Assembly (NCBI RefSeq): GCF_947568225.1
Contig: NZ_CANOOQ010000001.1
Location: 1 to 64,000 of the forward strand
DNA: 64,000 nucleotides
Direction: 5' to 3'
Source of the DNA: Faecalispora anaeroviscerum
GTDB taxonomy: Bacteria; Bacillota; Clostridia; Oscillospirales; Acutalibacteraceae
Shown: positions 29,526 through 37,893 of the stretch, piece by piece
How positions within the stretch are numbered: the first letter of the stretch is position 1
Layout of the letters: each line of letters opens with the position of its first letter
Made by a program: the position numbers and the translations under genes
Notes under the pieces: generated by a model
What the model was told of the DNA's origin: nothing
The model's database searches: none
The model's input: only the letters and a program-made list of their open reading frames with translations

Positions 29526-30599
29526 ATGAAAATGACATTTCGCTGGTACGGCAGCGGCTTTGACCCGATTCCCTTGAAATACATCCGTCAGATTCCCGGT
29601 GTGACCGGTGTGGTGGGCACTCTGATGGACGTTCCCGCCGGAGAGCTTTGGCCGCTCGAAAAGATCAAGGCGCTCCAGAAAGAGGTCAACGACGCCGGCC
29701 TGGAGCTGGAAGTGATCGAGAGTGTCAATGTCCATGAGGACATTAAGCTCGGTCTGCCTACCCGTGACCGCTATATCGAAAACTACAGGCAGACCCTGCG
29801 AAACTTAAAAGAGATCGGTATCAAGGTTGTCTGCTATAATTTTATGCCGGTGTTCGACTGGACTCGTTCCGACTTGGCCAAGGTGCTGCCTGACGGCTCC
29901 AATGTGCTGTCGTATGATCAGTCCATCATCGACAAGATCACCGACCCGCAGAAGATGGCGGACGAAATCCAGAAGGATTCCGGCGGATTCGAAATGCCCG
30001 GCTGGGAACCGGAACGTATGGCCAGCCTGAAAAAGCTGTTTGAGCAGTACAAGAATGTTTCTCACGACGACCTGTTAGCGAACCTGAAATATTTTCTGGA
30101 GCAAATCATCCCCGTGTGTGAGGAATGTGACATCAAAATGGCGATTCATCCGGATGACCCGCCGTGGGACATTTTCGGACTGCCCCGCATTACGACCAAC
30201 GCGGAAAACCTGGAGCGGATTCTCGGCCTCGTCGACAGTAAATATAATGGCCTGACCCTTTGCTCCGGTTCGCTTGGCTCAAATCCGGACAACGACATTC
30301 CCGCGGTAATCCGCCGCTTTGGCAACCGGATTCATTTTGCGCACGTGCGCAACATCAAGATTCACGAGCGCGGCAGGTTCGATGAAAGCTCGCACCTAAG
30401 CACCGATGGCTCGCTTGATTTGTTCGAGATTATGAAGGCCTACCACGATATTGGCTTTGAGGGCTATGTGCGCCCCGATCACGGCAGAATGATTTGGGAT
30501 GAGAAAGGCCGTGCCGGCTATGGACTGTATGACCGGGCGCTCGGCATCACATACCTGAACGGCTTGTGGGAAGCCATTGAGAAAATGAGTACAAGATAA
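29526..30599 (+). CDS. uxuA: mannonate dehydratase
   Basis: UxuA dehydrates D-mannonate to 2-keto-3-deoxy-D-gluconate. The 357-residue product is a TIM-barrel enzyme. Family signs are TFRWYGSGFDPIPL at the N terminus, IHPDDPPWDIFGLPRI, and metal-site residues in HFAHVRN and GYVRPDHGRMIW. AAAGGAGAG precedes the ATG. The downstream KDG kinase and aldolase and the upstream uronate isomerase (UxaC) are not in this window. Confidence 0.95.
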   Translation: MKMTFRWYGSGFDPIPLKYIRQIPGVTGVVGTLMDVPAGELWPLEKIKALQKEVNDAGLELEVIESVNVHEDIKLGLPTRDRYIENYRQTLRNLKEIGIKVVCYNFMPVFDWTRSDLAKVLPDGSNVLSYDQSIIDKITDPQKMADEIQKDSGGFEMPGWEPERMASLKKLFEQYKNVSHDDLLANLKYFLEQIIPVCEECDIKMAIHPDDPPWDIFGLPRITTNAENLERILGLVDSKYNGLTLCSGSLGSNPDNDIPAVIRRFGNRIHFAHVRNIKIHERGRFDESSHLSTDGSLDLFEIMKAYHDIGFEGYVRPDHGRMIWDEKGRAGYGLYDRALGITYLNGLWEAIEKMSTR

Positions 30600-30615
30600 G
30601 ATTTGAGCATATGGA

Positions 30616-30662
30616 ACAGCGGATGTCCTTTCTCTCAATTCAAGAGAAGGGACATCCGCTGT
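30616..30662 (+). terminator. terminator after uxuA
   Basis: A 20-bp stem with one G:T pair (30616-30635 with 30643-30662) is followed by a short T-rich stretch. It closes the sugar-acid operon. Confidence 0.8.
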
Positions 30663-30724
30663 TTCTGTTGCGTAAAAACAGGCTCTTTCTCTCTTGCTTT
30701 GGCGAGAGGGGGACTATTTTTTAT

Positions 30725-30793
30725 TACGGTTCCCGCGTGGGAATTCTGCTGGCGCAGGGCTTGCCCTCGTGGTGGGGCGGGGGCTTTGATTTT
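30725..30793 (+). repeat. structured intergenic repeat, truncated copy
   Basis: GGTTCCCGCGTGGGAATTCT and the following GCTGGCGCAGGGCTTGCCC match the left end of the family. The copy breaks off after the GGGGCGGG block. Confidence 0.7.
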
Positions 30794-30838
30794 CTCTTAT
30801 AAGAGAATTTGTTTTTTTCTCCGGGGTTCCCCGTGGGA

Positions 30839-31084
30839 ATTCTGCTGGCGCAGGCTTGCCCCTCGTGCCGGGGCGGGCACTTACTTTCGTGAAAGGACGA
30901 AAGTAAGCAAAGGCCTTCCAAAGGGCACCTTTGGAATCCGTTTGGGGAACGGTTCCGGAGAGTGCCGCCACCAGCTGCCGGGAAGGCGCTCCATTGAAAA
31001 TGCCCACTCTCCGAGCTTGATCCGAAAATAAGTCTTGTGATCCCGTCTGTCGGCGGGCATTTTCAAAGCGCTCTCGTTGGTTCG
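30839..31084 (+). repeat. structured intergenic repeat, copy D (forward)
   Basis: This full-length 246-base copy is nearly identical to copy E, 353 bases further on. It contains the hairpin CTTACTTTCGTGAAAGGACG with its partner GAAAGTAAG, the CCAAAGGGCACCTTTGG hairpin, and a stem GAAAATGCCC...GGGCATTTTC that encloses about 50 bases. The 31085-31191 spacer holds no gene. Confidence 0.88.
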
Positions 31085-31191
31085 GGGTTTTTAGATGCGG
31101 CTTCGCCGCACTAAGGCGTGTGAGCACTTTCCGTCGTGCGTAAGTGTTTTTTCCAGAAAATTTATTTTTTCCCCGGGGGTTTCCCGTGGGG

Positions 31192-31437
31192 ATTCTGCTG
31201 ACGCAGGCTTGCCCCTCGTGCCGGGGCGGGCACTTACTTTCGTGAAAGGACGAAAGTAAGCAAAGGCCTTCCAAAGGGCACCTTTGGAATCCGTTTGGGG
31301 AACGATTCCGGAGAGTGCCGCCACCAGCTGCCGGGAAGGCGCTCCATTGAAAATGCCCACTCTCCGAGCTTCCTCCGAAAATAAGTCTTACTGTCCCGTC
31401 TGTCGGCGGGCATTTTCAAAGCGCTCTCGTTGGTTCG
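31192..31437 (+). repeat. structured intergenic repeat, copy E (forward)
   Basis: This copy matches copy D over its whole length with only a handful of changes, mostly in the loop between the GAAAATGCCC and GGGCATTTTC arms. It lies in the gap between the sugar-acid operon and murC, which face each other. Confidence 0.88.
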
Positions 31438-31449
31438 CACCTTCTGCGA

Positions 31450-31479
31450 AAAAAGCCAGCTCCGTTATAAGGAGCTGGC
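31450..31479 (-). terminator. intrinsic terminator of murC
   Basis: On the minus strand a 9-bp stem GCCAGCTCC/GGAGCTGGC with a 7-base loop is followed by a run of T. Confidence 0.88.
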
Positions 31480-31519
31480 ACCAATCGAAATCCTTTTATT
31501 AAGAATCTGCTGAGAGCTT

Positions 31520-32911
31520 TTACACTTTAAAAGAAAAATCTTTCTTTTTATATTTCTCCACAATCAGGTTGGCGCACTTGTAAATGTCGCCGCCGCCCAG
31601 CGTCAGAATCAAATCGCCCGGCTGTGCGTGAGAAATCGCGTAATCCGCCATTTCCTCAAAGGTAGTGAGGCAAACACTGCCGGGTACCTTCTCCGCCAGA
31701 TCTTTGGAATAAATATTATAGGTATTGGTTTCGCGCACAGCCAGAATCGGAGAAAGCACTACATGCTCTGGAATCGACAGCGCTTTTGCAAAGTCGCCGA
31801 GCAGCAAAGACGTGCGCGAGTAGGTGTGTGGCTGGAACAATGCCCATACCGCGTGAAAGCCCATGCGGGAAGCCGCCGTCAGTGTGGCGGTCAGCTCGGT
31901 GGGGTGGTGAGCAAAATCATCCGCAACCGTGATACCCTCAAATTCTCCCAGAATCTCAAACCGGCGATGCACGCCAGTAAAGCGGCCAAGGCTTTCCGCC
32001 GCTGTTTTCGGGTCAATTCCAAGGGCGTCCGCCACCGCGGCCGCGGCCAGCGCATCTAAAACATTGTGCTTGCCGGGAACGGAAAGCGTAATGTCCGAAA
32101 GCTTTTCTCCGTGTTTGTAAACAGAAAAGCTCTCGCAGGCCTTCGGCAGGTCAGAAATTCCTCGCGCGACATAGTCGTTGTCAGCGTTCATGCCGAACGT
32201 GATGATCTGGGCGTTATGGATTCCCTCTATCGCTTTGCGGCAGTTCGGGTCGTCACCGTTTACAACCAACAGACGGCTGGTTTGTGTGGAGAACTGATGG
32301 AACGATTTGATGATATTTTCCAGCGTGCCGAAATAGTCCAAATGATCGGCGTCGATGTTCAGGATCACAGAGATTGCGGGGTTCAGCTGAAGAAAGGTAT
32401 CCACATATTCACAGGCTTCGCAGATGATGGTCTGGCTTTTTCCAACGCGGCCGTTCCCGCCGATGGCAGGCAGCTTTCCGCCAATAATTGCGGAAGGATC
32501 GGCTCCGCCGTCGATGCACACCTGAGTGATCATCGCGGTAGTGGTTGTTTTACCGTGCGTACCTGAAACGGCGATGGAATTTTGATACCGGCGGGTTACA
32601 ATCCCCAGCATCACGGAGCGCTCCACTGCAGGAATTCCGCGTTCCTCGGCGGCCATCAGCTCAGGATTGTCGTGCTTCACCGCCGCGGTGTATACTACCA
32701 GTTGTGCGTCGCCAACGTTTTTGGCCTTGTGTCCCATCGAAACGGGGATGCCGTAAGAGCGGATTCGGTCGAGTGTGTCGGATTCATTCATGTCGGACCC
32801 GGTCAGCTCAAACCCTTCATGGTGAAGAATCTCTGCCAAGGGGCACATGCCAGACCCGCCGATACCAACAAAATGAATGCGCTTGACTTGGTCTAAAATA
32901 TCCTGCTTCAT
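31520..32911 (-). CDS. murC: UDP-N-acetylmuramate--L-alanine ligase
   Basis: MurC adds L-alanine to UDP-MurNAc, the first amino-acid step of peptidoglycan synthesis, in the cytoplasm. The 463-residue protein has the N-terminal UDP-binding motif HFVGIGGSGMCPLAEIL, the ATP-binding AVSGTHGKTTTTAM and the C-terminal Mur ligase segment FQPHTYSR. The start MKQDILDQ follows AAAGGAGTCC; an in-frame upstream ATG at 32989 lacks a site. It is a single-gene unit here. Confidence 0.96.
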   Translation of the reverse strand: MKQDILDQVKRIHFVGIGGSGMCPLAEILHHEGFELTGSDMNESDTLDRIRSYGIPVSMGHKAKNVGDAQLVVYTAAVKHDNPELMAAEERGIPAVERSVMLGIVTRRYQNSIAVSGTHGKTTTTAMITQVCIDGGADPSAIIGGKLPAIGGNGRVGKSQTIICEACEYVDTFLQLNPAISVILNIDADHLDYFGTLENIIKSFHQFSTQTSRLLVVNGDDPNCRKAIEGIHNAQIITFGMNADNDYVARGISDLPKACESFSVYKHGEKLSDITLSVPGKHNVLDALAAAAVADALGIDPKTAAESLGRFTGVHRRFEILGEFEGITVADDFAHHPTELTATLTAASRMGFHAVWALFQPHTYSRTSLLLGDFAKALSIPEHVVLSPILAVRETNTYNIYSKDLAEKVPGSVCLTTFEEMADYAISHAQPGDLILTLGGGDIYKCANLIVEKYKKKDFSFKV

Positions 32912-33089
32912 AAAATAAGGACTCCTTTTATCCTGAAATCGCCGAACAAACGGCGCGAAAAATGCAATTCTATTGCTTTTAAGCTCCAAAGGGCTTACCT
33001 ATCTATTATATTGCTTTCGGGTCATAAAATAAACAACTTTTTTCATTTTTTGTCGTGAAAAAACCAGCCGGATATTCTTTTGCGCAATC

Positions 33090-33117
33090 ACAACCGAAAG
33101 CAAAAATCCATACTATA
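33090..33117 (+). promoter_or_regulatory. sigma-K-like promoter upstream of dpaA
   Basis: CATACTATA at 33109-33117 fits the CATANNNTA -10 pattern of sporulation factor sigma-K exactly, and AC at 33090-33091 lies 17 bases upstream as expected for its -35. In Bacillus the homologous spoVF operon is transcribed by sigma-K in the mother cell. Confidence 0.65.
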
Positions 33118-33148
33118 TTTTAGCAGACGAAATAGGAGGTTGTGGAGC

Positions 33149-34006
33149 TTGGAATGGAACAGCTTTGGAGTAATCGGCGGTGATAAAAGACAGATAGCGC
33201 TGGCTGAATCCATCGCAGCTGACGGATATACGGTATATGCCTGCGGTTTTGATAAAGCAGGGGAACTCAAAGGAGTTCGACCGGCAGAGCTGAGAGACCT
33301 GGCCTTGATTTGCGACACGATCGTGCTGCCCTTGCCGGTAACGCGGGATGGACAGCATTTGAATACGCCACTGGACAGCGGGCTGATTCCGCTGGACGAA
33401 GAATTTGCCCAGCTGATGCGGAACAGGAGAGTGTTTGGAGGCATGATGGATCGGCTGTATCAAACCAGCGAGCTATGGCAGGAGATTGACACCCACGATT
33501 ACTTTGCCAGAGAAGAGCTGGCAGTGCGCAATGCAGCGCTAACAGCGGAAGGAAGCATTGAAATCGCAATGAAGGAATACCCCGGCGCAATCGGCAAATC
33601 CCGTTGTCTTGTGGCAGGATTCGGGCGCATCGGCAAAGCGCTCGCGTATATGCTGCGGGGGTTGGGGGCCAAGGTGTCCGTCAGCGCGCGCCGCCCGGAA
33701 GATTTTGCCTGGATCGATGTTTACGGCTATGAGCCGGTGCATACCAGCAGTATTTGTCAAAAAGAACAGTACGATATTATCTTTAACACAATCCCGGCTC
33801 GGGTCTTTACCAGGCGGGTTTTGTCCACTTTGCCCACGGATACGATTTTGATAGATTTGGCGTCTGCTCCGGGCGGTGTGGATACAGAAGCTGCGGAAAA
33901 GCTGGGGATTCATGTGATTCCGGCGCTTTCTCTGCCGGGGAAGGTTGCCCCAAAGGCAGCGGGAGAGGTAATTAAAAGGACTATTTACAACATGATGGAG
34001 GAGTGA
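33149..34006 (+). CDS. dpaA: dipicolinate synthase subunit A
   Basis: DpaA and DpaB together oxidise dihydrodipicolinate to dipicolinic acid, the spore-core chelator, in the mother cell. The 285-residue product has an N-terminal segment FGVIGGDKRQIALAESIAAD and a central Rossmann motif CLVAGFGRIGKALA. The TTG at 33149 follows AGGAGG by 9 bases; a longer reading from 33080 would include the promoter and is rejected. The stop overlaps the region of the dpaB start. Confidence 0.92.
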   Translation: MEWNSFGVIGGDKRQIALAESIAADGYTVYACGFDKAGELKGVRPAELRDLALICDTIVLPLPVTRDGQHLNTPLDSGLIPLDEEFAQLMRNRRVFGGMMDRLYQTSELWQEIDTHDYFAREELAVRNAALTAEGSIEIAMKEYPGAIGKSRCLVAGFGRIGKALAYMLRGLGAKVSVSARRPEDFAWIDVYGYEPVHTSSICQKEQYDIIFNTIPARVFTRRVLSTLPTDTILIDLASAPGGVDTEAAEKLGIHVIPALSLPGKVAPKAAGEVIKRTIYNMMEE

Positions 34007-34011
34007 GTGCC

Positions 34012-34584
34012 TTGAGCGAATTAACCATAGGCTATGCATTGACAGGCTCATTCTGCACCTTTGAAAAGACAGTGGAGCAGATGCGCCGTTTGATAGACGA
34101 GGGGCACCGGCTGATTCCGATCATGTCGGAAAACGCCTGGTCGACAGATACGCGGTTTGGCCGCGCGCAAGACTGGAACCGAAAAATTGAGGAGCTTTGC
34201 GGTCACGAAATTTGGCATACAATCGTTCAGGTAGAACCGATCGGGCCCAAGCGTTTGGTCGATTTAATGCTAATTGCCCCCTGCACAGGGAACACCTTGG
34301 CCAAGATGGCCCACGGGGTAACGGATACCGCCGTAACGATGGCGGCCAAGTCTCATTTGCGGGTAGGGGGGCCGGTGCTGCTGGCTATTTCTACCAACGA
34401 CGCGCTCAGCGCGGCAGCACAGAATATAGGCCGCCTGCTCAATACAAAGCACATTTATTTTGTTCCCATGGCGCAGGACGATTCGGAGAATAAACCGAAT
34501 TCCGTGGTAGCGGATTTCAGTCTGCTGCTCCCCGCAGCGCTCAGCGCCGTGCAGGGTAAGCAAATGCAGCCGATTCTGCTATAG
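34012..34584 (+). CDS. dpaB: dipicolinate synthase subunit B
   Basis: This flavoprotein-like partner of DpaA has 190 residues and the flavin-fold segments IGYALTGSFCTF and LIAPCTGNTLAKMA. The TTG at 34012 is preferred over a GTG at 34003 because the GGAGGAG site lies 8 bases before it. The presence of dpaAB marks the host as a spore former that uses the dedicated synthase rather than an electron-transfer flavoprotein substitute. Confidence 0.92.
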   Translation: MSELTIGYALTGSFCTFEKTVEQMRRLIDEGHRLIPIMSENAWSTDTRFGRAQDWNRKIEELCGHEIWHTIVQVEPIGPKRLVDLMLIAPCTGNTLAKMAHGVTDTAVTMAAKSHLRVGGPVLLAISTNDALSAAAQNIGRLLNTKHIYFVPMAQDDSENKPNSVVADFSLLLPAALSAVQGKQMQPILL

Positions 34585-34592
34585 AAATAAGA

Positions 34593-34625
34593 GGAGGGCG
34601 TTTCCGCTGTTGGGAAACGCCCTCC
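34593..34625. terminator. hairpin between convergent dpaB and lipoprotein gene
   Basis: A perfect 13-bp GC-rich stem (34593-34605 with 34613-34625) with a 7-base loop lies between the two stop codons. The T tract is weak on both strands. Confidence 0.7.
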
Positions 34626-34655
34626 CGTTATGGTTGGGTTGAACTCTAAGCAAAA

Positions 34656-35924
34656 TCAGTTTTCACGTTTTTTCGCATCCGAAGAGTTCAGCTTGGCAAT
34701 GGTATTGGCATCAGCCACGCCGGTTACTTCTATCCCGTTCAGGTATTGGAAGTCCTTGACGGCCTGCTCCGTACCGGCGGTAAATTCGCCGCTGATGGCG
34801 GTGAACATATACCCAAGCTGATCCAGACGAGTTTGCAGGGCTTTCACCGAATCACTCTTGTCTCCCCGCTTGTAAGTGCCGGAGGGAACAGAGCCTGCCG
34901 ACTGACCGGAGGAAGCCGGCGCTTTGCTCGATACGGCAGAGCCGCTGGAGGAGGACGAACTGCTGCCGGAGGAAGCAGGAGCCGAAGAAGTGGATTCAGA
35001 CGGCTTGGAGGAGGGGAGCGTCCCCTCGAGCAGTTCAGGGTATACGGTGCCCGCCATAAAGCTGACAGCCTGAATCATTCCACGCCCCTGGCGCTCCATA
35101 TAAACGGGGTTCATTTCATAGATTCTTTTTTTCTGGACAGCCTCCAATTTTTTGTACTGGGTAGATTCCAACAATTGCTTTTTGACTCCCTCGGCGCAGA
35201 AAATGTACTGCGGGTTTGAGATGGTCAGCGCCTCAGTGGAGGCCTGTCCTCCGCTGCTGCCCGCAAACGCGTTGACCAAACCGGCACTTTCAATCAGCTT
35301 GCCGGCGAGCATATCCCCGGTGGCCGCCTTGCCCTTTGCGTCGTACAGGTAGCAAACGGTTACGGGAGAATTCGTATCCGGAATCACGCGTGTAATGTCG
35401 TCAAGTGTTAAATAAATATTGTCTGCGGTTTTAATTCCCTTTTGGTAGCCGGTGGAGCCGCCCTTGATCGCTGCACCTACTTCGGAGTACAGGCGCTCTA
35501 AGTCGGAGCGGCTGGTTGCGGCTGGCAGTATCAGCGAAAGAATTCCTTCTTTCTGCAGTGCGGCGGTAATTTCGTCACCGGGATTTGTTTCAAACAGTGC
35601 AAGCGTTGCGCCGGTCGCCTTCACCGCGGCCGCGTTGGACGGATCCACGTTCGGCAGAACGGACAAATCCTCTTGATCGCAGTCTTTCGATTTTGCTTTC
35701 AAAGAGATTTCATATCCCATCGCCAGAATCACATCAGCAAGATTCGGCGAAAACACGGCGACTCCGGCCGGCTCGCTTTTCAGGGTTACCGACCCGATCG
35801 TTACGGGGAAATCCTGTTGCGCGGCTCCGGAGCTGATGTCGCCATTACCGGAGCATCCCGTTAAAGCAGAAACAATCAGTGCCGCCGATAGAAATCCGGC
35901 TATCATTCGTTTCAACTGTCCCAT
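34656..35924 (-). CDS. lipoprotein: periplasmic-binding domain fused to a peptidoglycan-binding domain
   Basis: The 422-residue product has a lipoprotein signal with lipobox LTGC at residues 21-24. Residues about 35-290 look like a TroA/BtuF-type helical-backbone substrate-binding domain (PNLADVILAMGYEISL, GKLIESAGLVNAFAG). Residues 300-355 are a Ser/Ala/Pro linker. Residues 358-415 form a peptidoglycan-binding type 1 domain (GDKSDSVKALQTRLDQLGY). No ABC permease or ATPase is adjacent. The ligand is unknown; vitamin B12- or siderophore-like compounds are known for the binding-domain family. Confidence 0.8.
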   Translation of the reverse strand: MGQLKRMIAGFLSAALIVSALTGCSGNGDISSGAAQQDFPVTIGSVTLKSEPAGVAVFSPNLADVILAMGYEISLKAKSKDCDQEDLSVLPNVDPSNAAAVKATGATLALFETNPGDEITAALQKEGILSLILPAATSRSDLERLYSEVGAAIKGGSTGYQKGIKTADNIYLTLDDITRVIPDTNSPVTVCYLYDAKGKAATGDMLAGKLIESAGLVNAFAGSSGGQASTEALTISNPQYIFCAEGVKKQLLESTQYKKLEAVQKKRIYEMNPVYMERQGRGMIQAVSFMAGTVYPELLEGTLPSSKPSESTSSAPASSGSSSSSSSGSAVSSKAPASSGQSAGSVPSGTYKRGDKSDSVKALQTRLDQLGYMFTAISGEFTAGTEQAVKDFQYLNGIEVTGVADANTIAKLNSSDAKKREN

Positions 35925-36015
35925 ACAATCCTCCCTGAGCTTTCGTTTTCAGCGTTTACAAAATGGTACCATAAAAATATAAATAAAATATGAAGCCACC
36001 GTAAAACTGGCGAAT

Positions 36016-37257
36016 TTACAACACGCTTTTTCCCTGGCGGATTCTGGATTCAGCCATGCGCACATACTGCTGCGCACAGCGGGGAGAACGTCCGGCGCGT
36101 TCGAGCGCGAAGCGTTCTGCGCCGATCAAAAGCTGCGGCAGATGTTCCGTGAGGCCATGCTGGTAGGCAAGCTTTTCTATAATATCTAGATATTGAGCCT
36201 TATCCGGCAGCATGAAGCGCACGGATAGGCCGAAACGGTCAGCCAGAGAAAGACTCTCCTGAATCGTGTCGCCGCGGTGGATTTCGTCGCCCTCGCGGTC
36301 AGAGAAGGTTTCTCGCAGCAGATGCCGCCGGTTGGAGGTTGCGTAAATCAGCGTGTTTGCCGGTCGAGCAGCCAAACCGCCTTCCAGCACCGCCTTTAAA
36401 GCGGCGTAGGTGTCGTCCTGCCGGGAAAAGGAGAGGTCGTCGATAAAAACGATGAATTTCATCGGCAGCTCTGCTAAAATCTCTACCAGATCGGGGAAAT
36501 GCGGGATTTCCGCTTTCGGCATTTCGATCAGGCGCAGGGACGGGAATTCATGCAGCAAGGCCTTTACCGTTGAGGATTTTCCTGTGCCGCGGTCGCCGTA
36601 TAACAGGCAGTTATTGGCGGGCAGACCCTGCACAAAAGAGTGCGTATTTTCGAGTACCATTCCGCGCTGCAGTTCATAGCCCTTTAAATCCTTTAACAGG
36701 GTTGGGTCTGGGTGCTGAACGGGAGACAAAACCCCGTTTCTCCAGATGAATGCACGATTGCGTGCAAACCGGCCGCAGCCATTCTGCGCGTAAAAAGCTT
36801 TCAGCTGCGCCAAACAGACCTCCGGCTCCTGCTGCAGTTGTGCGATAGTCTGTCCGTTTTCCCAGCATGGTAGGTCAAGCTCTGCAGCCTGGGGAAAAGA
36901 ACTGCCGACCAGGATTTCCTGCGGAGTAATCGCAGACAGCTCGGTCAAAATCTTCAGGTCCCGCAACGCGGCCGTTTCCATCAGAGATGAAACCTCTCTT
37001 CCGGATGCCGCTGCAACCGAAAACCCGTTCTCATCGTACAAGATCGGTTCGGTCAAAGCCTGCGCAAAGTTGGCGTCGGCGTTTTTCCGCCCGAGCAGAG
37101 AGATGAAATCGCCCCAAGCCGCCAAAAAAGCCTCAGGTTCCTTTCCCTGCGCATGATGCAGCAGACAGGAAAATGCTCCCGGTACGCTTCTTTCTAAAAT
37201 ACCTCTATATACAGAAAGTGAGGCCAGTTTCCATGCAGCCTCCTGAATTTGATTCAC
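36016..37257 (-). CDS. DUF815 family AAA-type ATPase
   Basis: The 413-residue product has an N-terminal helical region and a C-terminal AAA core: Walker A LYGDRGTGKSSTVKA, Walker B FIVFIDDLSF, and a sensor-like TLIYATSNRRHLLRE. This matches the DUF815 family, whose substrate is not established. The GTG start has AAAGGGG upstream. It is a single-gene unit just outside the ICE. Confidence 0.88.
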   Translation of the reverse strand: MNQIQEAAWKLASLSVYRGILERSVPGAFSCLLHHAQGKEPEAFLAAWGDFISLLGRKNADANFAQALTEPILYDENGFSVAAASGREVSSLMETAALRDLKILTELSAITPQEILVGSSFPQAAELDLPCWENGQTIAQLQQEPEVCLAQLKAFYAQNGCGRFARNRAFIWRNGVLSPVQHPDPTLLKDLKGYELQRGMVLENTHSFVQGLPANNCLLYGDRGTGKSSTVKALLHEFPSLRLIEMPKAEIPHFPDLVEILAELPMKFIVFIDDLSFSRQDDTYAALKAVLEGGLAARPANTLIYATSNRRHLLRETFSDREGDEIHRGDTIQESLSLADRFGLSVRFMLPDKAQYLDIIEKLAYQHGLTEHLPQLLIGAERFALERAGRSPRCAQQYVRMAESRIRQGKSVL

Positions 37258-37412
37258 AATTATTGCCCCTTTCCAGACATTTAATGTTATTGTACCGTTC
37301 CTGTCACTTTAAGTCAATAAAAGTGCTTGACTTTTGCGAACAATCTCTATAAAATAAATAGGCACGGACTGTGCGGGGCAGAATTGTTTTCTCTCCCTTG
37401 AGGATTAAAACC

Positions 37413-37459
37413 AATATGGAAGCGTATCGAAGTGGTCATAACGGGCCTGACTCGAAATC
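37413..37459 (+). repeat. partial duplicate of the 5' half of tRNA-Ser
   Basis: This 47-base stretch matches 37604-37650 with only two differences. It covers the acceptor 5' strand through the anticodon loop (CTCGAAATC) and then diverges sharply. It cannot make a tRNA. A good promoter (TTGACT 37327-37332, TAAAAT 37350-37355, 17-base spacer) lies upstream. It is most simply a scar of an earlier insertion in the same tRNA gene. Confidence 0.85.
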
Positions 37460-37608
37460 CACTCGGTCAGTTGCCTTGATAATGCCGGAAACCCTTGAGT
37501 TTCCGTGGGTTTGCGGGATTTTGAAAATTTAGTGTTTTAGCGATTTCTACGGTTTTTCTACACTTTGCCTTGACTTCTACGCGGGGCTTGGTGTATTAAA
37601 ATAAATAT

Positions 37609-37697
37609 GGAGGCGTATCGAAGTGGTCATAACGAGCCTGACTCGAAATCAGGTTGTCCTCACGGGCACGTGAGTTCGAATCTCACCGCCTCCGCCA
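37609..37697 (+). tRNA. tRNA-Ser (anticodon CGA)
   Basis: The gene is 89 bases including an encoded CCA. The acceptor GGAGGCG pairs with CGCCTCC; the anticodon arm is CCTGA-CTCGAAA-TCAGG; a long variable arm follows, as in class II tRNAs; the T arm is GTGAG-TTCGAAT-CTCAC. A promoter (TTGACT 37570-37575, TATTAA 37594-37599, 18-base spacer) is directly upstream, inside the short segment that separates it from the partial duplicate. The ICE integrase lies just downstream, so the 3' end is the probable left attachment site. Confidence 0.95.
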
Positions 37698-37743
37698 GGG
37701 GCCTGTTTGCGGTCAATGTCCGCAACAGGCCCTCCATTTTTTT
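37698..37743 (+). terminator. terminator after tRNA-Ser
   Basis: GGGCCTGTTTGCGG pairs with CCGCAACAGGCCC with one bulged T, followed by CTCCA and seven T. Confidence 0.88.
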
Positions 37744-37893
37744 ACCTTTTCTACGCTCTCTTTTGAGGGCGTTTTTTTGTTTGTGTAGAAAACGGATATG
37801 CCTGAGTCCTCACTCTATAAGGCTTTTCCGTATTCCCATAAAGCAGTCCGTAGAAAATCAGTTGACCGCTGCAAGTCCAGTAGGTTCTGCCAC

